Assembly (NCBI GenBank): GCA_934045075.1
Contig: OW203723.1
Span: 20,134,035-20,198,034 of the forward strand
Length of the DNA stretch: 64,000 bases
Source: Yponomeuta sedellus
Lineage: Eukaryota; Arthropoda; Insecta; Lepidoptera; Yponomeutidae
Direction: 5' to 3'
Shown: piece by piece, positions 1 to 10,250 of the stretch
How the letters are laid out: each line of letters begins with the position of its first letter
Position numbering within the stretch: the stretch's first letter is position 1
Translations under genes and position numbers: made by a program
The notes under the pieces: model-generated
Seen by the model: the letters and a program-made list of their open reading frames with translations, nothing else
The model's database searches: none
Told to the model about the DNA's origin: nothing

Positions 1-1420
1 CTGCACCACCGAGGCCGTCGAATAACGCCCATTACTTGAATACGCACGCAGATACTAAAAGACTTTACGACCATATACACTCGTATTGTACGGCACTTTA
101 GTTTTCAGCAGGCATAAATTCAACGTCTGGCTGCCAGGCAGATTTCATTAGTTTACTTGCGTACAATATATCGGGGTACCTATTTTGTGAATTGGTTCAC
201 TATGAAGTAATGCGCTCAACGCTTAGGCTGTGGCTACGATAGCTACTCTTGAACGGGAAGGGAGAGCGAAGACACAGGCGAAGCGATCGCTTTTTGTTTA
301 AGATTTTTTTTCTGATTCACTTCTGCTGAGGATGAAAACGATCGCTTTTGGTTTCGAATGTTCCTTCATCACAGTATTATATTTAATTCCTAGCAACTAA
401 AATTGTCAAAAATTAAGAAAGTATTTACAATACTAAAATAGTCAGGTGGACTGCGTTAAAAAAGTAAATAAAATGAAATTAGGTTCAAAGACATTTATTT
501 CTCATAAAGAACTTACAGTTCACTTAATTAATGAGAAAAATTACATATAGATACTTTATACATACAGATAATATTTTTTTCATTTGTTACGGTTAATACG
601 AATCGAACGACACTTCTGAAGTTCAAAGCCGTGACGCCGTTTAAGCTAAAGAATATAAAAAAATACATACACTTCAAAAATTACCTGGCGCACTACCGTC
701 TATTAGGTATAGTAGCAGGAGGACTATTTTACTTTAAACAAATGCGACACATGGCAAAATAACTAAGGCTATGGTAATTTACTTAAAATTTTTGTTTATA
801 ACAAATATAGTACAAGTATTATATTTGTTTTTTGCGTCTAAGGACTAATTTATAAATATAAAAGTTTGTTAGACTAGTGTTTTCTTACGTAATCCCTGAT
901 GATTGTCAACTAAGAAATTGACTCTTCTACTCAGATAGTCCATGCTCTGAATTTAAATACTTAAAATTAAGCAGATTTTAATTGAATTTGAATTGAATAA
1001 AAGGATATTATCTATCTATCTATTATTTAGGTTATGAATATTCTTTATTGTATAGGACATAATCAATAATTATTTATTTGATTTTAAAATAACTAATAAT
1101 CATTAAATGATAAAAAAATACTGTGCAATTTAAATTTTTATTTAAAATGAAGTGTCTCTCTACCTTATTAAATAAATAAATAATTATATATTATTTTCAC
1201 ACAAATTACAACATACCTACTTTTTTATATTTTAAACATTATATATAACACATAATATTAGGGAGTTTTCCTGGCACAGATAATTCTTACTTAAAAGGAA
1301 ACTCCCACACAAATTGTAACCTACTTTAAGTTTGATACTGAAAATAAACATATTTTATTTATTTATTTATTATATTATAATAAGTCACCTTACCTAATTA
1401 TATTTATTTATTACTTATTT
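1..1420. other. AT-rich stretch without a recognised gene
   Basis: I see no open frame with family resemblance or splice context here. It holds short runs of TATC (about 1008-1024), TTTA-type simple repeats near 1340-1420, and a small imperfect inverted repeat around 1261-1306 (GGGAGTTTTCC facing GGAAACTCCC). The sequence near 1030-1060 resembles the 3' end of a LINE family seen again at 8525 and 27925. Confidence 0.5.
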
Positions 1421-1423
1421 ATT

Positions 1424-1630
1424 TCTGTGGTGCAGCGGTAGCGCATCTGCCTTTCATGCAAAAAGGTTCCGGGTTCGAACCTCGGCTGGGGATGAAAAAA
1501 CCCCAGGTCTTGGATGTTTACATGTTTGTGATGTCGTTGATTCTGGTTCACACGACACAAGGTATCCTAGTGTGGGGCCTGAAGTAATGTATGTGCCTGT
1601 ATGTAAATGCTATGTTATTTAATTGAAGCG
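1424..1630 (+). mobile_element. tRNA-derived SINE, family A
   Basis: The head carries RNA polymerase III type-2 promoter boxes. An A box (TGGTGCAGCGGT) lies at 1429-1440 and a B box (GGTTCGAAC) at about 1472-1480, at tRNA-like spacing. The head is followed by a body containing CCCCAGGTCTTGGATG and a tail with TATGTAAATG. The same body occurs at 19104 (+) and 20774 (-), so this is a dispersed family and not a tRNA gene. Confidence 0.75.
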
Positions 1631-1910
1631 CTCGCTTGTCGCTCAGCTCCACTTTAATCCACCTTGTCAGTTTGCGCAAGCGCGGGCGGACATACGTAAC
1701 TCGAATGCTTGTATCAGACACCTGCATTGCGCCGAACGGTGCATACCGCCGTGTTATTGATAGGACAATAAGCCAGAAACATTTCAGCCTTACTGTGGCC
1801 CACTAACGAGCTAATTTACGCCACTTTACGAGGAATCCGCCATATAACCACATATTCTGTGAAATTTCAACAAGCAACTTAAGTTTAAAAAATCAATAAA
1901 ATCCAATTTA

Positions 1911-1985
1911 GAGGCTAAAAATTCCACCCAAGCTGGGACTCGAATTGAATTGGTGCAGTTTTAAGCCTCTAAATAGGTTTTTAAC
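1911..1985. repeat. Fold-back remnant of SINE family B
   Basis: The start (GAGGCTAAAAATT) and end (TTAAGCCTCTAAATAGG) are inverted copies of the 3' part of SINE family B. A degenerate B-box region lies between them. It looks like an eroded snap-back copy. Confidence 0.45.
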
Positions 1986-2082
1986 TGCCATTACATGAAA
2001 GCCGGCACTAAAGGCTTAACGTTCCTTGTGAAGCACGGAAGCGCTCGAAAAAATGTCACTAGTAGTCACGGGATGGTCCATA
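1986..2082 (-). mobile_element. 5S-derived SINE fragment
   Basis: Read on the minus strand this matches the middle of the 5S-derived SINE seen complete at 7987-8340 and 57854-58221: the part with GTGACTAC, GAGCGCTTCCGTGCTTC and the GCCGGC..CATGTAA segment. Both ends are lost. Confidence 0.6.
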
Positions 2083-2145
2083 GATGTCACAGAAATGTAA
2101 TGCGTACTCTTAAGCATTGATTAAAGTTTCATTGCGATTTAGCAT

Positions 2146-2372
2146 CTTCTTCTTCAGGCTATATTAGTCTACTGCTGGACATAGCCCTCCCCTAATGAGC
2201 GCCATAGCGCAAGGTTGGGGGTAATGCCGCTGGGCATGCGTTTTGGGGATCGCAGTTTTGTGGAATTGTACTGCAGGGGGTGTTGCTGCCCACCCCCCGG
2301 TTTGTGTCCCTTAGTCGCCTTTTACGACACCCGCGGGAAGAATTTGGGTTGGTGCTATTCTCTACGCCGACA
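2146..2372 (-). mobile_element. LINE-tail-like repeat, family F
   Basis: On the minus strand the element ends in an AGAAGAAG tail preceded by GTCCAGCAGTAGAC, a typical 3' end of lepidopteran non-LTR elements. It contains the well-conserved block TTCCCGCGGGTGTCGTAAAA. Other copies are at 9632 (-), 18641 (+) and 28232 (+). Short open frames here are artefacts of the repeat. Confidence 0.65.
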
Positions 2373-2689
2373 TCACACAGCATTGGATTGGAACAAAACT
2401 ACGTTTGTATGGGATCACCTCGTGAGGCACTCTCTGAAGTGCGAGCTACGGAAAATAGTGTAACTATCTAGATCTCATAACGGTATCAAGCCTCAGCTAC
2501 CGCGTCTCTTTGTAGATAAAATTCTTTGATGTAGGAAGCACGTAACAGACATAAAATGAGAATTCAGTTTCATTGCGAATTTAATACGGAGGCAATAAGT
2601 TGGATGTATGCGCGCGAGTTAAGATGGCCATTTCTAAGTTTATGTTTCCTGTTACCTGTTTTTGTTCATATTTACACTGGCATAAGTAG

Positions 2690-2855
2690 CCGTGGAGTCC
2701 ACCGTTGGATCCCCACCGGCGCACTGGAACGACGATCTGAGGCAGATTGCTGGCAGTGGATGAGGGTGGATGGGGATGGCTGGAGACGGAGGGAAGTGGC
2801 ATGCCTTGGGAGAGGCTTGCTCAGCAGTGGACGAGTACCTACTGTTGATTGATTG
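2690..2855 (+). pseudogene. Eroded LINE reverse-transcriptase C-terminus
   Basis: The plus strand reads, with frameshifts, as the usual C-terminal tail of lepidopteran non-LTR polyproteins: an AGSGWMRVA-like block, then GDGWRRREVA, then a GEAYAQQWT-like end close to CAGCAGTGGACGAG. It has no intact reading frame. Confidence 0.55.
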
Positions 2856-2897
2856 ATGTACAAATAATATGAGGTTTGATGCCCGATAGATAACTAA

Positions 2898-3035
2898 GGG
2901 TCAGTTTCTGACTTGATAAATTCCCTAAGTAAATAGTTAACTGCAGTGCTGTCTCTTTGAATTTCCCAGAAACGAGCGTGACAGAACGTCAGTTTAGTAT
3001 TTACTTAATGAAATTCTCAATTCAGAAACTGGTCC
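2898..3035. mobile_element. MITE family G copy 1
   Basis: A roughly 138-bp element with terminal inverted repeats (GGGTCAGTTTCTGA at the left, TCAGAAACTGGTCC at the right) and the shared core AGTGCTGTCTC...GAGCGTGACAGAACG. TAA lies at the left junction and TTAA at the right, which fits a TWA target duplication as used by PIF/Harbinger elements. Related copies are at 5250, 8372 and 24833, with a degenerate one at 39714. Confidence 0.65.
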
Positions 3036-3045
3036 TTAATGAGGT

Positions 3046-4285
3046 CATTTGACTTAAGTACAGTCGTAAGAATTATATGCCATATATATTTTATGTAGCA
3101 TATAGACATCTCACTGCATGGCACAAGCCTTCTCTCAGAGAGAGAGAGTGTATGGCCTTAATAACCACGCGTGCCCACCGCGGACTGGCAATTTCAAGCG
3201 CTGAGGGTTTTGAACACCTCAGACACTCAAGTTTCCTCACGTTGCTTTTCTTCACTGTTAGTGAGTGGTGTTGTTCCTATAAAACATAATCTCACGCCTG
3301 TATACCATTCGTCGTTGCATCCATGCACGCCGCTTTCCGGTACTTTTTATCTAGCCCTTTGCTAAAATATAATTATTTGGTCGAATGACGTCCACCTGGG
3401 TCGTCTCTTACCTGCCCTTGCACCCTGTACCCACGTTGGTTGTATAATATTTGTTTCAGCAATCTTTCTTCCTTTATCCTCTCCAGATTTCCAAAGCTAC
3501 CAACATTCCTTTCAAAATTCTAGTCACTACATATTTTTTCAGTCCACAACGTTCTCTAATCAGACTATTGCGTATCCTGTCACTCAAAGTAACACTACAT
3601 CTGCTACGTAGGTTTCGGTTTGCTACTTAACAAATAGAGGGATTATTGGACTCAAAATATTGAGGGCACAGCGAGTTAGTAGATCGAACACCAATTGGAA
3701 GAGAAGCTATTATATTTTACTTTTTACTGTATCATTTTCGCTTAATCGCACCACTAAGCTGCGCCTAACTATCGAGGTCATGGCGTCTGCCGATCATTCC
3801 GTGAGCCGTCGCAGACTTACCGAGTACCTAATGATTCGGCAAATTACAACAATTAAGCAGGCACCGAGAACCAGATTAGCTAATTACAAGCCATTATGTC
3901 ACAAATTACGGAATCGTTTGTGAACTATGCCTTAACTCGATCGAAGAATCCGGAAGATGGCTACGTTGCGTCGGAAAAATCGGCCGAGCACGATCCGAAC
4001 ATTGTTTTTTCATTTTATTTATTTCAAGCCATTTTTAAGAAAACACCCAAAAAACAATACCAAATAAAACCTAATCTATTTGGTACTATTTACCTACATT
4101 AATATGGAAGTTGCATCAGAGTTTCCAATACGAGTATCTATAGTAATATTTATAAATCCAGTATTCTATAAATATTACTACTGCTTTATTTAACCTGGTC
4201 GGACTCTTCCATCAAAAAGCCTACTAAGTTGTTCAGGTCAAAATCAAATAACGTGTAGGACAGACGAAAATTTTAGTTCAATATA
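3046..4285. other. Intergenic or intronic stretch, fragments of repeats
   Basis: No gene is seen. Positions 3150-3275 resemble a dispersed lepidopteran repeat (ACCACGCGTGCCC, then AAGTTTCCTCACGTTGC) related to the family K elements. A small AT-rich inverted repeat lies near 4141-4185. The longest frames are under 90 codons and resemble nothing. Confidence 0.4.
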
Positions 4286-4289
4286 TTAT

Positions 4290-4520
4290 TTATTTTAGGA
4301 AATCGTCCAAAGTCCGCTTTTCGCCCCCTCGTGTAATGCGTGAGGCGCGCCGACCAACCTCGCCACCTTCGATTACTTTAAATTCATTTTGTTCCCACGA
4401 GTAGCTAGGGAAAGGTTTGTCCAATCTAGCAGAGCCCCCCCATGCCGAAACAAGGTTTTTAGTGCCCGGAGAACGCCTTACTCCAGGACGTACGCTTAAG
4501 ACTAGGCTTGACCCAACCAC
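4290..4520 (-). other. GC-richer open frame, unrecognised, probably repeat-derived
   Basis: A 76-codon minus-strand frame, rich in Gly/Arg/Ser, sits in a block with higher GC than its surroundings. It has no signal peptide or recognised motif and no clear splice sites. The composition suggests an old transposable-element coding fragment. I do not claim it as a gene. Confidence 0.25.
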
Positions 4521-4619
4521 GCATCCATCGGCACTTTGACCTTAGATTAGCATTAGGAAGAGGAACAGGAATCAAGGAGAATTAAGCTATAAGGTGTGTT
4601 GGTGAGAAGCAGCTAGCAA

Positions 4620-4782
4620 TTCTACTTAAGGGTGTTGTTATATTGGAAGAGTCCGATCAGGTTTCGCTCCGATTCGCAGAGCTTAATCATGGTGAGCAGA
4701 GTCGGAGCTCGCGTCGTCGGTTGCTCGTCTTTTCCGATATAACAACACCCATAAGTAGATCCGGACTAAAAGTCTACAATAT
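4620..4782. mobile_element. Long-TIR MITE family J, left end eroded
   Basis: The right side reads CCGATATAACAACACCC, then ATCCGGACTAAAAGTCTAC, and the left side carries its inverse GGGTGTTGTTATATTGG. The interior (TTCGCTCCGATTCGCAGAGC) matches that of the intact copy at 49790-49966 inside the chitin deacetylase gene, in opposite orientation. The outer left terminal repeat is degraded. Confidence 0.65.
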
Positions 4783-5249
4783 CTTAGATTATTAATAGTA
4801 ATACTATTACAGTTACAATAATAGAGTCGCTATGATACATTTCTTCGCACGCGGATTTAATTTGCGCTGGCGCGTTCCGTGATTTATTAACATGCCGCGC
4901 GTGACTATCAGATTATTCGCTCAGTAGGTATATACACAAACATACAACATTGGAGGTTGTGCCTTGGGTCAATGTTGTTTTAGTGTTTTACTTGTGCTTA
5001 TTTTACATTAGAGGGGTCCAGTGATTATTGGAGCGATCAGCTATCGTAACTAATGTATCTTCTTCTTATAGTGTCTCTCTGTTTAGTGAAGGTTGGCAGT
5101 CAGCTCTGCATATTTATCTCTGTTTCTCGCAAGGACGAAGAGCTCGGAAGCACTTGCGACTCCGGTCCACTTCCGTCGGTTTCTCAACCAGGATTTCTTT
5201 CTCCGGCCTGCGCGTCTCTTGCTAGCGATTATTGGCTGAAAGAAACAGT

Positions 5250-5387
5250 GGGCCAATTTCTGAATTGAGAATTTCACTATGTAAATAGTTAACTGTAGTG
5301 CTGTCTCTTCAAATTTCTCAGAAAAGAGCGTGACAGAACGTTACTCAATTATTTACTAAGTGAAATTTTCAATTCAGAAAACGGGCC
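5250..5387. mobile_element. MITE family G copy 2
   Basis: Terminal repeats are GGGCCAATTTCTGAATTGAG at the left and CAGAAAACGGGCC at the right, with the core AGTGCTGTCTC...AAGAGCGTGACAGAACG. Length is about 138 bp. No coding capacity. Confidence 0.65.
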
Positions 5388-6160
5388 ATCATCATGGGTG
5401 TCTTCGGTGACGTAAATTTTGTAAACGTCAACGTGGGGCTTTTTTTTCTTTTGTTTTCTTTTACCATTACCATTTTTTTCTTAACCTCGCTTATTTCTTC
5501 TCGTTCATGTACAGTTGAAAAAAAGTCTACTTTATGTTTTTGTTGCTTAATCGCCCGTATTGACACGAACACAATTTCAACCAAAAAGGTCGACCCGAAT
5601 GATTTCACGGCCTACAATAGTTACCAAAATTGATATCTCTTGATACATATTTTATTCAATACATATCCTCTGCTAACACATTAATTTTAAGTTGTTTACA
5701 ATCCTCAGATTTTATTTTAATATAGCGCTCAGAGTATTTCTTGTAAATGTTCCAAATCTGAAACCAGTTAATAAATAAGTTACAAAATAGTATCGTACTG
5801 TGATAACCGATTTCAATTGATCGTTCTTCAATTGTAAATATGTGCTGAATTGTATAGGCTTTTTAGGTATTCTTGCTCTTTCGTAAATTAATTGAAGTTG
5901 CAGAGATAGTTCTGCTTTGTACAAGTTAAGTTTACATAATGATATCGTGAACAATTAAGTGATTACACGCACATTGTTACGTGTTACGAAATCGCACGTA
6001 ATTCAGCCTTCGTACCACTCTTTAGGTAAAAAGTAAATGGATAAAACCGTTTTCTTTTTGCCATCGCGATTCCGATTATGGCTCTGCGTTCAGTTACTCC
6101 AAATCTCTTCTAGACAAACACACTCTTAGATGTGACACATTTATTATAGTTTTTTGTAAT
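5388..6160. other. No recognised feature
   Basis: A pyrimidine-rich block (about 5430-5480) and AT-rich sequence. Open frames of 79-80 codons exist on both strands but are compositional. Nothing resembles a gene or a named repeat. Confidence 0.4.
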
Positions 6161-6162
6161 TG

Positions 6163-6305
6163 TTATAGTATTTTCTAAGGTTAACACGAGCACTAGACAT
6201 AATTAAAACTGTTTTTATACGGATTTATGCTCGTTTATTACATTTTTACAATTTTCCGACGTTTCGGCACTTTTTCAGGTGCCGTGGTCTCGGATGACTG
6301 AAATG
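6163..6305. repeat. Dispersed repeat with GTTTCGGCACTTTTTCAGG core
   Basis: This matches the left arm of the fold-back at 13643-13820 base for base over most of its length, including AAAACTGTTTTTATACGG and the GTTTCGGCACTTTTTCAGG block. Here it is a single, non-inverted copy. That shows the inverted arrangement at 13.7 kb is a rearranged form. Confidence 0.65.
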
Positions 6306-6707
6306 ACAGGCGTATTTTAGAAAGCATTAACGGTTAGTTTACTACCCTCGGCAAAAAATTACAAAATTTAATTATGAAGTTACGTTCCAAAATAGGCAAA
6401 CCAATTATTTTATATAAAGTCAACAATATTGATTATTAGTAATTGAAGTTAAAATTAAATTTATAAACTAATTATTTTACATGAACTTAAAAATACTTAC
6501 ATAATCAGTATTATAGACTAATAAACGATAAACCCTTTCAGCCTTATTTACAAAGACACAATTTGCTAAAGATGAATAATTCAGCTGATTTTCTGCGGAG
6601 CCTAGACAACTAACGCAACCTAGTCATTGGGCCAATTTTTTTATTACCTACTAATAGCAATTGCCTAGTTTAGTCGCAAATTAAAAAAAGTTACTGACAA
6701 CTCTAAC

Positions 6708-6817
6708 CCCCAGTTTCTCGAACTTTAACAATCTGTTAATCTACTGTTAACAGTGTCAAATGGTTTTTTTGTATGTACTTTGGCCAACTGATAGCTAACA
6801 GTGTACCAGAAACCGGG
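6708..6817. mobile_element. Small MITE family I
   Basis: An approximately 110-bp element with inverted ends CCCAGTTTCTCG and ACCAGAAACCGGG and an interior AACAATCTGTTAATC. A second, partly eroded copy lies at 16799-16890. Confidence 0.5.
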
Positions 6818-7125
6818 ACTAAGTTATTAGTTTTGACTGAGCGCATGAGGTAGAATATAAAAAAGCTCACATTTTTTGTGGTTGCATTTTTAATATAAGT
6901 TTACCAAGTCACTGTCCACCTGTTCTGTACCCAAGGTGGATTACATTCCCTTCTGGTCAAAGCAAAAAACGGCATGTCTCAATTCGGATTAAATATTAAA
7001 AGTATTGCTTGAATTTGATTGAAATTATTAACATTCTCAGAGTATCCGGTAGTTGCTCTACCTATAAGGATTTGGTTGGAAGGTAGATTCGATAAAACTT
7101 GTTCCAAATTTTATGTCATGGATAC

Positions 7126-7388
7126 CTACAGTCTATTTATTCTTACTTGTCCAATTTAGTAAACAAGATTCTACCCTTAAACTGTAACTTTTTAGTCAAC
7201 TGCCATATTTCCATAAATGAAGTAACTTGGAACACTCTTTTAGATAACACGCTGCCAATTTTATAAACATAGTTCATCATGATAGTTCATGAATTTGCGA
7301 GAAAATGTCTAGTTTAGGCATCTAATGTTAATTTTAAGGTTAGAATCTTGTTTACTAAATTGGACAAGTAAGAATAAATAGACTGTAG
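7126..7388. mobile_element. Tc1/mariner-like MITE with 48-bp perfect terminal repeats
   Basis: Positions 7126-7173 and 7341-7388 are perfect inverted repeats of 48 bases. A TA dinucleotide precedes CAGTCTATTTATTC at the left and follows GAATAAATAGACTG at the right. That is the target duplication and CAGT start typical of Tc1/mariner elements. The 167-bp interior is non-coding, so the element is non-autonomous. Perfect arms suggest a recent insertion. Confidence 0.75.
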
Positions 7389-7614
7389 TTTAAAGATAGT
7401 TTCAGCCCTCATTATAAATCACTTTTCATAAGAGACAAACCATGAATCCAGTACATATTGGTACTAGCGTGAGTCACGGGTTGTGTGGTCCTAAAATGTC
7501 AGATTTTGACACTTACTGTAGTAGTATTTCGGAATGACTCGCGATGCTCATTCATAGTTATATATTAAAGCGGTCTAATCGCGTTTATCAATAATATTAA
7601 CGTCAGAAATTAAT

Positions 7615-7850
7615 TACACTATTTTTATTTTTAATGCACTAACCCGTGCTAAGGACAATTTTAAAAACCTATTTAGAGGCTAAAACTTTCACACATGCCG
7701 GGATTTGAACCCGCGACCTCTGGCTATCCGTGCCAGCGCTCTTCCAATTGAGCTAATGGGCGACTCACCGGCATCAGTGAAATTTCGAACCTCTTTACAC
7801 TATTCTTTGTATTACGTACAGGCAGCGACATCTGGCTTAAATAAATTGCA
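7615..7850 (-). mobile_element. tRNA-derived SINE, family B
   Basis: On the minus strand this has an A-box region (AGCTCAATTGG..AGAGCGCTGG), a B box (GGTTCAAATCCCGGC) and a body with CCTCTAAATAGGTTTTTAAA and GCACGGGTTAGTGCATT. Further copies are at 10806, 23318, 25241 and 56868. The anticodon-arm region does not form a working tRNA. Confidence 0.75.
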
Positions 7851-7986
7851 TCACTTACAGCCCCAACTAACTTCTTTGCAGTTAGGTTTTTACATCGGAA
7901 TGATATCACTGTACCCACATGATTATATTAGTCAGAATTTAAGGCAATTACATTTTACCTAAGAAATATTAGCCATTAGACTCCTT

Positions 7987-8340
7987 GAAGCGCTCGTGGC
8001 CTAGTCGAACCGAGTAATTAGAATTGAGTTAAGCAACAACAGGCGCGGTCAGGTTCAGGATGGGTGACCGTTCCGTGACTACCGCTAGTGGCATTTTTTC
8101 CGAGCGCTTCCGTGCTTCGCAAGTCACGTTGCCGTTGGTGCCGGCTGTCACGTAATGACAGTTGTAAAGCTATGGCGGAGGCCTTATGGGCGGCTTGATA
8201 ACTTCTGATAGTAAGGCCCGCCAGTGTCTTACAATCCTCCACCAACCCGGACTTGGCCCCCATGGTGAAGTATGGCCTAACGTTCCTGCGATGCAGGAAA
8301 AGACTCGTGTCCCAGCAGTGGGGACATACAAGGGTTGATA
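7987..8340 (+). mobile_element. 5S rRNA-derived SINE (SINE3-like), full-length copy
   Basis: The first 100 or so bases resemble 5S ribosomal RNA: GTTAAGCAACAACAGGCGCG, then GGATGGGTGACCG, matching the 5S segment with the internal A box, intermediate element and C box used by TFIIIA and RNA polymerase III. The remaining 250 bases are a family-specific body with GCCGTTGGTGCCGGCTGTCA and the end CCCAGCAGTGGGGACATACA. At least nine other copies or fragments lie in this window, on both strands. 5S-derived SINEs form a known but uncommon class; assigning this family to it is my inference from the 5S match. Confidence 0.7.
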
Positions 8341-8371
8341 TCCACGATGACGAGACCAGTTTAATATATAA

Positions 8372-8506
8372 GGCCAGTTTCTGAATTAGGAATTTCGCTA
8401 AGTGAACACTTAACTCTAGTGCTGTCTCTACGAATTTCTTAGCAAAGAGCGTGACAGAATGTTACTTAAGTATTTACTTACTGAAATCCTCAATTCAGAA
8501 ACTGAC
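8372..8506. mobile_element. MITE family G copy 3
   Basis: Ends GGCCAGTTTCTGAATTAGG and TTCAGAAACTGAC with the usual core. TATAA lies near both junctions. Confidence 0.6.
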
Positions 8507-8514
8507 TATAAGAT

Positions 8515-8720
8515 AAGATAAGAAGATAAGAATGTTATTTATTGTACACTGGAAAACAACAAATACAAAACAATTGCAAATATCTAAAAGCTATTTCTTC
8601 CAGACAACCCTACGATGGAAAGTTGCGGAAGGAAATTAGAAAGAAGGGTAGCCGGTGCAAATTTGAATATTGATACATACTTATACTTAATAATAATACA
8701 CTTACATACCGTTACTTATA
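8515..8720 (-). mobile_element. LINE 3'-end fragment
   Basis: This begins with a GATAA-type tail, then TTATTTATTGTACAC. On the minus strand it reads as a 3' UTR ending in a polyadenylation-like signal followed by TATC repeats. Inside is TTTCTTCCAGACAACC and GGAAAGTTGC. A better-preserved copy is at 27915-28110, with fragments near 18010 and 25085. Confidence 0.55.
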
Positions 8721-9002
8721 TAAACTTACTATAGTTAAGTTAAGTTTTTATCCCTTAACTTAAAGTTCCAAGACTTTAGCTGAAAATCAACGTCGGCAGT
8801 GGAGCATGTTCCCTGGCGACTTTAAGCTGAGCATAAGGCCTTTTGCCAAATTTAGTTCTTAAGACATTTTCTAGGTTATTGTACCTTGTTTATTTATTTT
8901 TTTGTTGGCAATAAAAATATTTCACTTCACTTTCAATTTCATAGTGAAAAGTTGCGACTTTTTACATTAAAACGCGTGAATCGCATCACCGTGCCACCCT
9001 TA

Positions 9003-9539
9003 AGGCTGGTTTACATTTCTCGTAAATTTCCGAGCTATTTAAGCATTGATTTTTAAGCATGCTAAATAAAAGAGTGCTAAAAAACGACGCCGATTTACAT
9101 TTGCTATTCTTTTTTCATCATAAAAGATAGAAAATGCGAAGAAAGCACTCGCATTGCACGTCGAAAATATGGAGTCGCGAATGTTTTTGATTTTACATCA
9201 TTCAAGTTAATGTTTAAAGTTTTTTCAATTTCTGCATACGCATTGGCTCTTAGAATTTTGTTTTTGTAGCTTTCACTGTAGGAATCCCACAGGCACTCAT
9301 GTTTTTCATATTCGTTTATTAGTTTAATTGTTAAATCGCATGTCAATTTTACTTGCGACGCCATTTTTGTTGCTTTTTTTTTAAAGCACAGATCATGGAT
9401 AAAAAATCTGACCATCAGTCAGATTTTTTTGCCTGCTAAAAAGGAAAGCGTATTTACATTTGCTAAATGCATACTTTTTTAGTATGGTCTAAAAAAGCGT
9501 GCTAAAAAGTATAAACAAATAGCAAATGTAAACCAGCCA
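9003..9539. mobile_element. PIF/Harbinger-like non-autonomous element carrying a MADF fragment
   Basis: A 537-bp element bounded by inverted ends AGGCTGGTTTACATTT and AAATGTAAACCAGCCA (outermost base mismatched). TTA flanks both sides (9000-9002 and 9540-9542), the target duplication typical of PIF/Harbinger transposons. The interior contains further inverted AGCATGCTAAA/TTTAGCA motifs and a minus-strand frame (9104-9415) that starts like a MADF DNA-binding domain. No transposase is present. PIF/Harbinger elements often carry a second, Myb/MADF-type gene. Confidence 0.7.
9104..9415 (-). pseudogene. Truncated MADF-domain protein inside a MITE
   Basis: The 103-codon frame has the hallmark first half of a MADF (Myb/SANT-like) domain: residues reading LINEYEKHECLWD, then SYKNKILRANAYAEIE and LNINLNDVKSK. 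The family continues with a third helix (K.LR..Y..E), but here the frame departs into unrelated residues after about position 80, so the domain is incomplete. It most likely derives from the second protein of a PIF/Harbinger transposon. The frame is still open, so transcription cannot be excluded. Confidence 0.55.
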
Positions 9540-9631
9540 TTACTGATGAGGGTGGACACAAATCACCACCCTTATACGAGTACATTAGCTCGAAACATAA
9601 TAATATGATCTTCCTTACTCTTATGCCTACT

Positions 9632-9837
9632 TCTTTTTCTTCTTCAGGCTATATTAGTCCACTGCTGGACATAGCCCTGCCCTAATGAGCGTCATAGCAC
9701 AAGGTTGTGCCATTGGCGGGTAATGCCCATAGTCCCCACGCTCAGCATGCGGGTTGGGGATCGCTGATTGGTGGAATTGTACTGCAGGCGGCGCTTTTGT
9801 GTCCCTTAGTCGCCTTTTACGACACCCGCGGGAAGAA
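9632..9837 (-). mobile_element. LINE-tail-like repeat, family F
   Basis: Same structure as 2146-2372: the TTCTTCTTCAGG end, GTCCACTGCTGGACATAGCC, and the conserved CTTAGTCGCCTTTTACGACA block. Confidence 0.65.
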
Positions 9838-9904
9838 TTATGCCTACTAATGCATTGATTATGCAAGTGTTTGTAGTAAGAGTCCAATCATACATACATA
9901 TGTA

Positions 9905-10020
9905 TGCGTGAGGTTATGTATGTACATAACCTCACGCCTGTATCCCAGAGGGGTAGGCAGAGACCAGGGACTGCCACTTGCCACGATCCTGACAGATCAC
10001 CTTCGCTTCATCAACGTATG
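9905..10020 (+). repeat. Dispersed repeat fragment (CTCACGCCTGTATCCC type)
   Basis: Contains CTCACGCCTGTATCCCAGAG and GGTAGGCAGAGACCAGGG. The reverse complement is seen at 33235-33335, with shorter matches at 17860-17910, 32095-32185 and 3285-3300. It is a common non-coding fragment directly abutting the 5S-SINE tail that follows. Confidence 0.5.
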
Positions 10021-10025
10021 AACCA

Positions 10026-10121
10026 ACCAACCCGGACTTGGCCCCCGTGGTGGAGTATGGCCTAACCTTCCTGCGATGCAGGAAGAGACCCGTGCCCCAG
10101 CAGCGGGGACATACAAGGTTT
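10026..10121 (+). mobile_element. 5S-derived SINE, 3' end only
   Basis: Matches the last 95 bases of the family (ACCCGGACTTGGCCCCCGTG to GGGGACATACAAGG). The 5S-like head is absent, as expected for 5'-truncated retroposition. Confidence 0.65.
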
Positions 10122-10250
10122 ATAACGAATTACTTGTCACTTCGCGAGTATTTATTTAGACACCTAACCATTTTTAGACTCAAGTGTACAAATCAAAATT
10201 AGAAACCCTTTATTATTAAATCGAGAGAGAATTAGTTTTTTGTCACCACA

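Noticed and set aside
7987..8100. A 5S ribosomal RNA gene
   Set aside because: Only part of the 5S sequence is present, with many differences. It is always attached to the same 250-base body, so it is a SINE head.
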